Origin: CAYFNF01 sp964344485 | Lineage (GTDB): Bacteria; Patescibacteriota; Patescibacteriia; UBA9570; XYC2-FULL-38-9 | Length of the DNA: 64,000 bases | Direction: 5' to 3' | Assembly (NCBI GenBank): GCA_964344485.1 | Contig: CAYFNF010000001.1 | Span: 248,001 to 312,000, forward strand | Shown: positions 45,101 through 52,605 of the stretch, in pieces | Layout: each line of letters opens with the position of its first letter | Numbering within the stretch: the stretch's first letter is position 1 | Notes under the pieces: model-generated | What the model was told of the DNA's origin: nothing | Seen by the model: only the letters and a program-made list of their open reading frames with translations | Database searches by the model: none | Program-made: the position numbers and the translations under genes

Positions 45101-45358
45101 GCAAGTTCATTAATAACTGCGATTGTTGAAACTGGGCGAGCGCGATTTAAACCAATTCTATCAACATCTATAACTACCATCTTTGGAGTATTGCCACTAA
45201 CAGTCATGGATCCATTCTGGCGTGGGCTTGGTACGAGTTTAATTGTTGGGCTGATCTGTTCAACTGTTGGAACGCTCGTGGTGTTCCCAATTCTACTCTC
45301 TTGGAACGACGCGATTGGAAAAGCAGTAGTGAAGTGTATAAAAAAGAAATTTCGTTAA
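42183..45358 (+). CDS. RND-family efflux permease (interrupted by assembly gap)
   Basis: About 1050 residues over the gap. Two pseudo-symmetrical halves, each with one helix, a large extracytoplasmic porter region (QATYIGASAEDVEQEVIIPIEQAL in the first), and a helix bundle. Helix-4-like segments LFGLLLVLGILVDNAIVIAEGIMYH and SGLGIIALVGIVVNDAIVFVDYFNRLR are AcrB/HAE1-like. RND pumps normally span two membranes with a fusion protein and an outer-membrane channel; neither partner is adjacent. It may act like the single-membrane MmpL/HAE relatives. Drug or lipid substrate unknown. Confidence 0.88.
43733..43749. other. Assembly gap (17 N) in the RND gene
   Basis: Reading frame changes across the gap (second half resumes IPALIHYGQKSIDRFEDF), so the true gap length is not 17. 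Confidence 0.95.
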
Positions 45359-45481
45359 TCTGTAGTGCGCTGCAAGAAAAGTTTCGGTTTTTCCTATTGT
45401 TTTTGACTTTTTTTATCCGCAGGTCTTGACAAATGGAAAAAAACATGTTAAGCACAATGATGAATGAGGCTGAGAGTGGCA

Positions 45482-45510
45482 TTGAAAAACGTAAATAATT
45501 AAGGTATAAT
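45482..45510 (+). promoter_or_regulatory. Promoter of small acidic protein
   Basis: TTGAAA, 17-base spacer, TATAAT; ATG nine bases after the -10, so nearly leaderless. A further TTGACA lies at about 45425 without a convincing -10. Confidence 0.65.
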
Positions 45511-45519
45511 TCATATATT

Positions 45520-45831
45520 ATGACATCACCTGAAACAAGAACACCTGGTTCAATTGGACCAGAAGCAGGACAAGCAGGAGAGATTTCGTTTGACGCTTTA
45601 CAAGCAGAAGAAGTCGGTATGTTGGAAGTGCCTGCAGACTTGCAAGGGAGTGACGCAGGCGCAGGAATTGAACGCACTGCTGGAGTATGGACAGCAGAGA
45701 CTGCCGTTGCTTTTGATAGTGTAGCAGCTGGTGAGGATGGAACAGAAGCACAAGCAGCCGCAGCACGAGGACGAGCTGCATGGGGAGAGAGAGCAGCAGC
45801 ACGAGGTGTAGACGCACAAGCAACCGCATAA
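45520..45831 (+). CDS. Small Ala/Gly/Glu-rich acidic protein
   Basis: 103 residues, low complexity, no signal peptide; the second half is Ala-rich and helical (GTEAQAAAARGRAAWGERAAARGVDAQATA). Clear own promoter. No family recognised. Co-transcribed with the next acidic protein (25 bases apart). Confidence 0.55.
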   Translation: MTSPETRTPGSIGPEAGQAGEISFDALQAEEVGMLEVPADLQGSDAGAGIERTAGVWTAETAVAFDSVAAGEDGTEAQAAAARGRAAWGERAAARGVDAQATA

Positions 45832-45856
45832 TTTTTGATTGAGTAAGACTATTGGT

Positions 45857-46213
45857 ATGGAGGAATATTTTGACGAAGAAGGATGGGGAGAAGGCGATGA
45901 GATGGACGCAATGGATGACTTCGAGCCCATGGATCCATTTGAAGGTTTGAATAAACGAGATCAAGACCTGTTTTTTCGTGTGCTCGATATGGTGCCCGAT
46001 GAACAGCGTGAAGGCGCTATCGACTACTTCATGAGTAACCCAAGTAAGATCCATGCTGTAATTGAAAATGTAAAGACCAAGAAGGAGTTAATTGAGAACA
46101 AAGACGTGGAAGGATTGAAGCAGTTATTTGAACAAGAACGAGTGATGTTAGATGAGTATATACAGGAGTTACAGAGACAGCAGAGCGGAGAGGACGGGTA
46201 CGGAGATATCTAG
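45857..46213 (+). CDS. Small acidic helical protein
   Basis: 118 residues from ATG 45857. Acidic, disordered first 30 residues, then helices: DQDLFFRVLDMVPDEQREGAIDYFMSNPSKIHAVIENVKTKKELIENKDVEGLKQLFEQERVMLDEYIQELQ. No cysteine, no membrane segment. No function can be given; the fold looks like a small helical bundle. Confidence 0.6.
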   Translation: MEEYFDEEGWGEGDEMDAMDDFEPMDPFEGLNKRDQDLFFRVLDMVPDEQREGAIDYFMSNPSKIHAVIENVKTKKELIENKDVEGLKQLFEQERVMLDEYIQELQRQQSGEDGYGDI

Positions 46214-46239
46214 AACGTAGATTATTGTTGTTTATTAGC

Positions 46240-46262
46240 GCCTACAGTTGTGGGCGTTTTAT
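46240..46262 (+). terminator. Intrinsic terminator
   Basis: CGCCTACA-GT-TGTGGGCG followed by TTTT. Confidence 0.7.
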
Positions 46263-46270
46263 GTTTACGG

Positions 46271-46298
46271 TTGACAAAAAACGTATTTTTTATATACT
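46271..46298 (+). promoter_or_regulatory. Strong promoter of GC-rich cassette
   Basis: TTGACA, 16-base A/T-run spacer, TATACT. Confidence 0.8.
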
Positions 46299-46366
46299 AG
46301 ACTGTCCGTTTTTTTGCATTCCCGCAGAACGGTACCTTGATATCACCATGTTCCCACGGAGGATGG

Positions 46367-47272
46367 ATGAGCTCTGGGAGCGACAAGGGTGGTGGTCGAA
46401 AAGGACCCCCGGATGACACCGTTGCAGAGGTGGAAGTCCAGTGGGAGCCTGATGGCCCTACCCAGTCAGATGAGCCAGAGCCTGTGCCACGTGAAGACCC
46501 ACCGCGATTGCAGTGGGGGACCCGACCGACAGCAAGTGAGCCGCCAACAGTGGAAGCAACGCAGCGGTCTGCCGTCGAGCGGTCTGAACCGCTGATCCGT
46601 CGAGAACCCGCGGTGGTGCCGCAGAGAGCACCTCGAAGCACTCCGCAGAGAGCACCACAGCCGCAGAGGCGATCGCCGCGACCGCGTCCGAGACAAGAAG
46701 CACAGCCACGGCGTTCGAAACCGCGTGCATCGTGGCTCCGTGTCCTGGAGATCATCGGTCTGTCGATCGTCGGGCTGTTCGCTCTCGGTCTCTGGATCGC
46801 GATCTGCAGCATGTTCGGTATGATCGGTATGACCCACGGTGTGGCAGAGTTCGATCGCGGAGTCTGGGACCCCAACACCCTGATGATGGCGAGCGCGGTT
46901 GCTGGAATAGTTCTGGGAGGCCTGGCTCTGCTTGGGATCCCGGCTGACGAAACACGATGGGCGCGTCTGCTGTACGCGCTACCGCTACTCGCAGTTCCCG
47001 TAGCGTTCACGCTCGGACTCCTACTGGTCGAGCCACAGGAGATCTCGACCTCAGGACACGCGACGGAGTACATGAAGTCACTGAGCAACCCCGTGCTCCT
47101 GAAAGAAGCATGGGACCAGTTCTTCTTCGCTACCCTGGCACCAGGGTGGGGGATCCTGATCAGCTGCGTGCTGTTCACGATCGTACGTCCGATGCGTCGC
47201 ACACTGCCACATCCAAGGGATCGCCTTCACAGCGATCGGCAGCAGCGCGGAGGTCATCGCAAGCGCACATGA
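46367..47272 (+). CDS. GC-rich membrane protein with disordered Pro/Arg-rich tail
   Basis: 301 residues from ATG 46367 (GGAGG four bases upstream). Residues 1-120 are disordered and proline/arginine-rich, with RRSPRPRPRQEAQPRRSKPR just before the first helix. Four membrane helices follow (VLEIIGLSIVGLFALGLWIAIC, LMMASAVAGIVLGGLALLGI, LLYALPLLAVPVAFTLGLLLV, FFFATLAPGWGILISCVLFTIV), then a basic tail. No family known. Isolated unit, GC-rich at third positions, with its own promoter and terminator. Confidence 0.6.
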   Translation: MSSGSDKGGGRKGPPDDTVAEVEVQWEPDGPTQSDEPEPVPREDPPRLQWGTRPTASEPPTVEATQRSAVERSEPLIRREPAVVPQRAPRSTPQRAPQPQRRSPRPRPRQEAQPRRSKPRASWLRVLEIIGLSIVGLFALGLWIAICSMFGMIGMTHGVAEFDRGVWDPNTLMMASAVAGIVLGGLALLGIPADETRWARLLYALPLLAVPVAFTLGLLLVEPQEISTSGHATEYMKSLSNPVLLKEAWDQFFFATLAPGWGILISCVLFTIVRPMRRTLPHPRDRLHSDRQQRGGHRKRT

Positions 47273-47278
47273 CATGGC

Positions 47279-47322
47279 TCAACCCGAATCATCTTCGAAC
47301 GGTGAGACGGGCTGTTTTTTTT
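47279..47322 (+). terminator. Terminator of GC-rich cassette
   Basis: CAACCCG pairs imperfectly with CGGGCTG, then eight T. Confidence 0.6.
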
Positions 47323-47391
47323 CGATTTAAGAGTTTACAATTGTTGATTCTCACGCTATTATAGATAAACAAGAAAAATAAATAAAAATAG

Positions 47392-48108
47392 ATGTCAAAC
47401 CAAAATAAAATGGAACATCTCTATCAGATGATAGAGACGATCCAAGCACAATTATCTCAGTTAAAGTCAGTGGTAGAAGAGATGGGAGGCTTGGAAGAGA
47501 ACACGCAAATTACTAAAAAAGCATCAGAAGTTGGATCTTCTGAGCAGACAGAAAAAGGATCTGTTGTTGAAGGAGTCTTTAACGGACAGAACATGGTCGG
47601 GCCTGATGGAAAGATGTATACGGTCCCAGCGAACTACGCGAGTAAATCCAAGTTAGTGGAAGGCGATATCATGAAATTGACCATTACTGATGATGGGTCA
47701 TTTATTTATAAACAGATTGGTCCGGTTAAGCGAAAGCGTCAGATAGCGTCATTGGTGCGTGATGAAGAGACCGGCTCATACGTTGCGCTCGTAGAAAGCG
47801 GGCGTAGCTATCGGTTGTTAACTGCAAGTGTCAGCTACTATCGAGGTGAGCCAGGGGACACTGTAGTGATCTTGACGCCACAGGAGATGAACAGTAAATG
47901 GGCAGCAGTGGAGAATATTATGAAAGACCCAGCAGAAGCAGCAGCGTTGGATGATTTTTCTGTAGATGAAGACTTGCCGTTAGGAGATGAGATGATATTA
48001 GAAGAAGGAAAAAGCGTTTTACCGTCAGGAAGTGACATGGAGATAGAGGGCGCTTCAGCAGAATTGCCGCTCGGGGATGACATGGAGCTTGAAGAACCGT
48101 CGGAGTAA
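47392..48108 (+). CDS. Conserved-looking protein with N-terminal coiled coil, unknown
   Basis: 238 residues. Coiled coil at about 5-35 (KMEHLYQMIETIQAQLSQLKSVVEEM). A central beta-rich domain (about 55-165) contains VVEGVFNGQNMVGPDGKMYTVPANYASKSKLVEGDIMKLTI and KRKRQIASLVRDEETGSYVALVESGRSYRLLTASVSYYRGEPGDTVVIL; the pattern suggests two OB- or TRAM-like barrels and perhaps nucleic acid binding. The acidic C-terminus repeats LPLGDEM/LPSGSDM/LPLGDDM. I recall similar unnamed proteins in CPR genomes. It precedes dnaX. Confidence 0.6.
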   Translation: MSNQNKMEHLYQMIETIQAQLSQLKSVVEEMGGLEENTQITKKASEVGSSEQTEKGSVVEGVFNGQNMVGPDGKMYTVPANYASKSKLVEGDIMKLTITDDGSFIYKQIGPVKRKRQIASLVRDEETGSYVALVESGRSYRLLTASVSYYRGEPGDTVVILTPQEMNSKWAAVENIMKDPAEAAALDDFSVDEDLPLGDEMILEEGKSVLPSGSDMEIEGASAELPLGDDMELEEPSE

Positions 48109-48151
48109 GAAAGATGTGATAAATCTGTTGATAACAACGCGTCTGGACTGG

Positions 48152-48180
48152 TTGCGCTGAACTGAGAATGGAGGTATACT
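48152..48180 (+). promoter_or_regulatory. Promoter of dnaX
   Basis: TTGCGC, 17-base spacer, TATACT; leader of about 60 bases containing AAAGGAGG (48198) and hairpin CCCCGT-AGAATGC-ACGGGG. Confidence 0.6.
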
Positions 48181-48247
48181 ATGTACGCAATAATTCAAAG
48201 GAGGCCCCGTAGAATGCACGGGGTTCTGTCATCAGATTTGATCCACT

Positions 48248-49855
48248 ATGTCTACCGCGTTATATCAAAAATATCGGCCACAACTGTTTTCTGAATTAGT
48301 TGGGCAAGACCATATTATTACCACGCTAGTAAATGAGCTCTCTGGTGGGACTGTATCCCACGCGTATTTATTTTCTGGACCTCGAGGAATCGGAAAAACT
48401 ACTATTGCCCGATTAGTGGCACGAGCTGTGAATTGCCAGAGCCTAAAGGAAGGAGAGCCATGCAATTCATGCGAGCATTGTTCTATGATACTTGAGCAGA
48501 AAGCGTTGGATATTGTAGAGATTGATGCTGCATCACATACTGGAGTAGATCATGTGCGTGAGAACATCATTGATAATGCGCGAGTGGCGCCTTCAGTGCT
48601 TCCGTGGAAGGTGTTTATTATCGACGAGGTACACATGCTTTCTACATCTGCGTTTAATGCACTGTTGAAAACACTAGAAGAGCCGCCAAAACAGACTATG
48701 TTCATTCTTGCGACCACTGAAATACATAAAGTACCATCTACTATTGTCTCTCGTTGCGAGCAGTTTCATTTTCGCCGTATTTCATTTGAAGATATCGTCT
48801 CGCGACTTCAAGATTTAGTAAAAAAAGAGAAGATCGCAGTGGATCAAGAAGTGCTAGAAGCAATCGCTAAGCGGTCTGAGGGAGCGTTGCGCGATGCAGA
48901 GAGTCTACTCGGACAAGTATTAGTATTGGACGACAAGAAGATCACTAGCGAACTTGCAGAGATTGTTCTACCACACTCTGATATTCAAGAGATTATCGGG
49001 TTGTGGCAGGAGATCGCGAACAATCGCACTATGGAAGCGCTGGAACGGGTGAACCGACTACTGGATCAAGGCATGATGTTGACTGAATTTACCAAGGATA
49101 TGATCGAGTTTTTACGCAAGATGTTGCTGTATAGTGTACAGCAGACTCTGGAGCCGTTGCAGTACTTGGATATTGATAAAAATGCACTCAAAACTATCTC
49201 AGAAGTAGCTGATTCGCTTTCGGTCCAAGAGATTGCACGGATGATCGAGGTGTTTATGGATGCATTCGAGCAAGAGAAGACCGCAACCATCCCTCAACTA
49301 CCCCTAGAGCTGGCAATCATCGAATTAACGGGTGAAGGAACGCCAGCAACAGCTAGTCCACCGAAGTCTCCACCACCTCCTGCATCTGGATCTTCAGGTC
49401 CGACTAAGAAACAGAAATCCCCACCAGCTAGTGATAGTGAAAAAAAGAAAGAGCCTAAGAATGCGCCGAAACCGTCATCTACACAAGCGAGTACGATGGA
49501 TGAGATTACTGCACAATGGGGTACGGTGTTGGAGAATTTACGACGTGAGAATCATGCGCTTCATGTGACATTTCAAGTAGGGCAAGTAGTATCAGTAAAA
49601 GACGATGTACTCACTCTGGGTTTTCAGTATCAGTTCTATCAAGATCGGTTGAGTGATCCAAGGAATCAAAACCTGATTGCCGGGGTGTTGAAAGAGGTAT
49701 TTCAGAAAGACTTCAAATTAGAGACTGTGGTTGGAAAAGAGTACTCCAACCCAACCGCAAACGGTGTGGTTGAGAATATAGAGGAGCCAACTGAGGAAGA
49801 GGTTGCAAATGTGTGGGAGTTAGCTGCAAGTAGTTTTGGTTCGCAACAAACGTAA
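48248..49855 (+). CDS. dnaX: DNA polymerase III clamp-loader subunit tau/gamma
   Basis: 535 residues. AAA+ domain with Walker A GPRGIGKTT, zinc cysteines in NCQ...CNSCEHC, DExx box FIIDEVHMLSTSAFNALLKTLEEPPKQTMFIL, SRC motif VSRCEQFHFR. A proline-rich linker (about 360-410) leads to a tau-like C-terminal domain. In the linker the zero-frame codons GAA AAA AAG (49439-49447) form A AAA AAG, the slippery heptamer of E. coli dnaX; a -1 shift there gives E-R-A-stop (TAA 49456-49458), producing a product of about 403 residues equivalent to gamma. Loads the sliding clamp. Confidence 0.96.
   Translation: MSTALYQKYRPQLFSELVGQDHIITTLVNELSGGTVSHAYLFSGPRGIGKTTIARLVARAVNCQSLKEGEPCNSCEHCSMILEQKALDIVEIDAASHTGVDHVRENIIDNARVAPSVLPWKVFIIDEVHMLSTSAFNALLKTLEEPPKQTMFILATTEIHKVPSTIVSRCEQFHFRRISFEDIVSRLQDLVKKEKIAVDQEVLEAIAKRSEGALRDAESLLGQVLVLDDKKITSELAEIVLPHSDIQEIIGLWQEIANNRTMEALERVNRLLDQGMMLTEFTKDMIEFLRKMLLYSVQQTLEPLQYLDIDKNALKTISEVADSLSVQEIARMIEVFMDAFEQEKTATIPQLPLELAIIELTGEGTPATASPPKSPPPPASGSSGPTKKQKSPPASDSEKKKEPKNAPKPSSTQASTMDEITAQWGTVLENLRRENHALHVTFQVGQVVSVKDDVLTLGFQYQFYQDRLSDPRNQNLIAGVLKEVFQKDFKLETVVGKEYSNPTANGVVENIEEPTEEEVANVWELAASSFGSQQT
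49440..49458 (+). promoter_or_regulatory. Candidate programmed -1 frameshift site in dnaX
   Basis: A7G in the A AAA AAG phase followed by an in-frame stop three codons later in -1. No obvious upstream Shine-Dalgarno stimulator or strong downstream stem was identified; transcriptional slippage is the alternative mechanism. Confidence 0.6.
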
Positions 49856-49865
49856 TTACATAGTT

Positions 49866-51273
49866 GTGACAAAAATTAAATGGACAGTCTGGTGGATCGT
49901 GGTTACAGGTGCAGCGTTGTTAGTGTTTAGTGATCATCCGCTGCACTCAGATGAAGGTGCAGTCTTGAATATTGCTTGGCAGCTCTGGCACGGCAAACAG
50001 CTATACGTTGATTTTATCGAGTTTCTTACCCCTGGTGCGGGGTATTTTTTTTATCGTATGGAAGATTGTTGGTGGAGCAGAGTATGCGAGCGTAAAGATT
50101 GCCTCTGCGCTGTTCTGGGTGCTCTCTGCTGTAGGAATAACATTGATAGTCCGACAGTATACGAAGAAAGTGTTGGTGCTTGGGTTTGTAGTGCTGCTAT
50201 GGTTAATTGTAAACACGTTTCATCCTTTGATTAATCACAATGTCTACAGTAGTTTTGTAGCGATTTGGGCAGTAGTTGCATTACTCGCTGCGTTGCGACA
50301 CAAGAAGCCATGGTTGTACGTTATAGCTGGAGTGGTCGGTGCTCTGGTGTTTCTGTTTCTACAGACTAAAGGATTGGCGGTGGCTGTAGCTACAGTGGTG
50401 GCGATCATGATATACGGATCTCGTTCAGTGCGACAAACTGCATGGTTAATATTTGTATATTGTAGTGCGTGGGTGATTACAGTCGGTGTATTAACGTTGC
50501 AATGGGATGCACTGACTATGCTCCAGAGCTGGTTTATCTTGCCATATCAAGTGCAGTACTTGGATTTTACGATCTATGAGCCTTGGTTCATTGTTATTGA
50601 GATAGTAACAGTTACGGTGATGGCTTTTCTTGCGTGGAGATCAAAAAAACAGCTTTTTGTCGTATTAGTGTTGATGCAAGCTGCGTTGTATGTCAGTAGT
50701 ACACAGCTGATTGATTTGAATCATTTTATGATAAATAGTTTCCCCGCAGTCATAGTGTTAGGGTATATTATTCAGCAATACGTGATGCAGTACATTCCAT
50801 GGAAGAAGATGCGTGCTGCAATTCCTATTGCACTGTGCATTCCATTGTTGTTTATTGGAGCACAGACCGGGATGCAGAGTTTTGAAGATGTGAATATCTA
50901 TACTCACGATATTCCAGACGTGGTACGTGAGGGGATATTTCAATCAGAAGAGATTATGAACGCAGAGCATCTCTACTTTGGACCATTTATCCCTGGGATG
51001 TATTTCGAAACACGTCAGGAGAATATGTTTACACAAGCAGCGAACATGACGTTGTGTGTTGATGATTGTCAGCTACAGACATTGGCGATATTTCAAGAAG
51101 TAGAACCAGAATTTGCTTTGATGAACTATCATATGGTCGGTAAGTTTGGGTATAATCAGGACAATCTCGTGGATAACTACATTCAGCAGGAGTATGAGTT
51201 GTGTGAATATCATACTGGACCGTTATATATCTATGCGCGCGATGAATGTCCAGAAGATCCGAGTAAGCGTTGA
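49866..51273 (+). CDS. GT-C (ArnT/PMT-like) membrane glycosyltransferase, frameshifted in a T-run
   Basis: About 468 residues if repaired. GTG 49866 is the likely start, 11 bases after dnaX. The first loop DHPLHSDEGAVLNIAWQLWHGKQLYVDFIEFLTPGAGYFF carries the acidic DE motif and the P-G-Y pattern of GT39/ArnT-type enzymes, which use lipid-phosphate sugars. Some nine membrane helices and a small soluble C-terminal domain with three cysteines follow. The frame shifts at a run of eight T (50045-50052); seven T would restore it. This may be a sequencing error or slipped-strand on/off switching. Confidence 0.75.
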
Positions 51274-51298
51274 CAAGCGTCCAGTCTATTGATAATCT
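51270..51298 (+). promoter_or_regulatory. Promoter of tRNA-Gln
   Basis: TTGACA, 17-base spacer, TAATCT; the -35 overlaps the stop codon of the glycosyltransferase gene. Confidence 0.8.
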
Positions 51299-51310
51299 AT
51301 GGTTCGTCAT

Positions 51311-51382
51311 TGGGGAGTCGCCAAGTGGTAAGGCACACGGTTCTGGTCCGTGTATTCGGGGGTTCGAATCCCTCCTCCCCAG
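51311..51382 (+). tRNA. tRNA-Gln (anticodon CTG)
   Basis: Acceptor TGGGGAG/CTCCCCA, D-arm GTCGCCAAGTGGTAAGGCA typical of tRNA-Gln, anticodon loop TTCTGGT giving CTG, T-arm GGGGGTTCGAATCCCTC, discriminator G; CCA not encoded. A UTG-reading partner is not in the window. Confidence 0.95.
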
Positions 51383-51393
51383 CATAAAAAGAA

Positions 51394-51416
51394 AAGTGCC
51401 CCGTAGGGGCTGTTTT
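51394..51416 (+). terminator. Terminator after tRNA-Gln
   Basis: GCCCC-GTA-GGGGC followed by TGTTTT. Confidence 0.75.
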
Positions 51417-51576
51417 CTTATATTATGATTTCATCTCTGTAGAGACAAGTTATACTTCTCTGCACAGAGTTGTAGTTCTGATACGGTCGGAGCGTGAGCT
51501 CGTAGACCTCCCGTTGCGCATGCGGCGCTGGTTTATGTCAGAACTAGGCATTTCGCCTTTCCCGCTGGGTTCCCAG

Positions 51577-52149
51577 CTAGTCGATCATGGTGCCGAGCGA
51601 GATCTCGGCGTAGCAGCCGATGGAGTCGTAGTGCTTGGTGACGCTGTAGACTTCGTAGCCGTTGTTGTAGGCTGTGAGGTCCACCACTTCGGCCTGCGGG
51701 CAGAACACCGGGTCGCTCTCGGTCGCGCCCCACTGGTGGCCGCGCACGCGAACCGTGCCGTCCGGTGGTGCTCCGGGCGTGCTGAACCACCAGGAGCCGT
51801 CGGGCTGCATGTGGTCTTCGGTTGCGTCCATCGAGTACCAGTTGCCGTCGTCGCCCGAGTACCAGAACTCCAGCTCGTAGCCGTACGCATCTTCCAGCGG
51901 TTCGAGCCACAGCTCGAGCGCGCCGTCGACCACGGACAGTCCCGGGCACCAGTCCCGGGCGAATGTGCCGGTACCGTCGCAATACCAGTTGTCCGTACCG
52001 TGGCTGAGCTCGAAGTCCACGCACCAGGTCGTGTTTGCGTCCCCCAGGCAGAAGCCGACGCCGACGCCGATGGCGCCTTTGACGTCTTCGCATCCGACGG
52101 TCAGGGCCGTGACAAGGATGATGGCGTGGGGGGTGTACAAGCGGGTCAT
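51577..52149 (-). CDS. GC-rich predicted lipoprotein, unknown
   Basis: 190 residues from ATG 52149, fixed by GGAGGA six bases upstream. Signal MTRLYTPHAIILVTALTVGC with lipobox LTVGC. Mature part rich in Trp, Tyr, Asp, Gly and six cysteines (CLGDANTTWCVDFELSHGTDNWYCDG..., WCPG, VFCPQ, GCYAE), suggesting disulfides and a jelly-roll fold (GALELWLEPLEDAYGYELEFWYSGDDGNWYSMDATEDHM). No enzyme motif. Long overlapping frames on both strands are GC-bias artefacts. Its transcript carries a leader of about 290 bases with an internal terminator. Confidence 0.7.
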   Translation of the reverse strand: MTRLYTPHAIILVTALTVGCEDVKGAIGVGVGFCLGDANTTWCVDFELSHGTDNWYCDGTGTFARDWCPGLSVVDGALELWLEPLEDAYGYELEFWYSGDDGNWYSMDATEDHMQPDGSWWFSTPGAPPDGTVRVRGHQWGATESDPVFCPQAEVVDLTAYNNGYEVYSVTKHYDSIGCYAEISLGTMID

Positions 52150-52290
52150 GGGGTCCTCCATTTGCCCAAGCTGGATGCAAGGGCCAGGCATTCGCAGCCT
52201 GTGAGTAGTAGTCAATGAAATTGACCAGTTCTCACAAGCTGCGAGCCATTGGAGGGGTCTGTAGAAAGGCGAACTGTTAAAGTGCTTTTA

Positions 52291-52438
52291 CAAAAACACC
52301 GGTTTCATGCTCTTGTGAACCGCTAGTAACTAGCGAGAGCCCGAAACCGGTGCTTCCGAGTGCTTGTTAGGAGACTCAGGTATCCTCCAGAGCGCCGAAA
52401 CGCCCTGAGTCATGTAAATGTTGCAGTATGTAAAGCAA
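52291..52438 (-). ncRNA. Candidate small RNA or attenuator in the leader of the 52149 lipoprotein gene
   Basis: Starting from the promoter at 52445-52473, the minus-strand transcript folds GACTCAGG (52411-52404) with CCTGAGTC (52380-52373). It then forms a strong hairpin: CACCGGTTTC (52352-52343) with GAAACCGGTG (52306-52297), with GCTCT/AGAGC and GCTAG/CTAGC inside, followed by TTTTT. That is a bona fide intrinsic terminator about 145 bases before the ATG, so the region is either an independent RNA of about 148 bases or a termination/antitermination switch. Not a riboswitch class I recognise. Confidence 0.55.
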
Positions 52439-52444
52439 CACAAC

Positions 52445-52473
52445 ATACTAGCGTATTTTTAGCGTTTTGTCAA
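52445..52473 (-). promoter_or_regulatory. Strong promoter of the 52149 lipoprotein unit
   Basis: On the minus strand TTGACA, 17-base A/T-rich spacer, TAGTAT. Confidence 0.8.
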
Positions 52474-52512
52474 TGCGTATTCAATAGTATTCGAACAAAA
52501 ATAAACAGCAGT

Positions 52513-52569
52513 ATGAAAAAGTCTAACAAATTTGCGTTTTTTGCTATAGTTGCGGGATTCTTGATATAA
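52513..52569 (+). CDS. 18-residue signal-peptide-like ORF
   Basis: MKKSNKFAFFAIVAGFLI: a Lys-rich start and hydrophobic core, preceded by an A-rich leader like other exported genes here. The promoter of the downstream adhesin lies inside it. It could be a leader peptide, a decayed exported gene, or chance. Confidence 0.3.
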   Translation: MKKSNKFAFFAIVAGFLI

Positions 52570-52605
52570 TTACAGCCCCAATAACAAACAATTTATTTTA
52601 CGCTT

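Noticed and set aside
48818..48832. Second A-run in dnaX as the programmed frameshift site
   Set aside because: It lies within the ATPase domains and the -1 stop would truncate them; the 49440 site fits the known architecture.
51533..52180. Long open frames on both strands over the GC-rich lipoprotein gene
   Set aside because: GC-rich codons keep other frames open; only the frame with lipobox signal and Shine-Dalgarno at 52149(-) makes sense. The same applies around 11130-11711, 13458-14299, 19182-20066 and 46297-47364.
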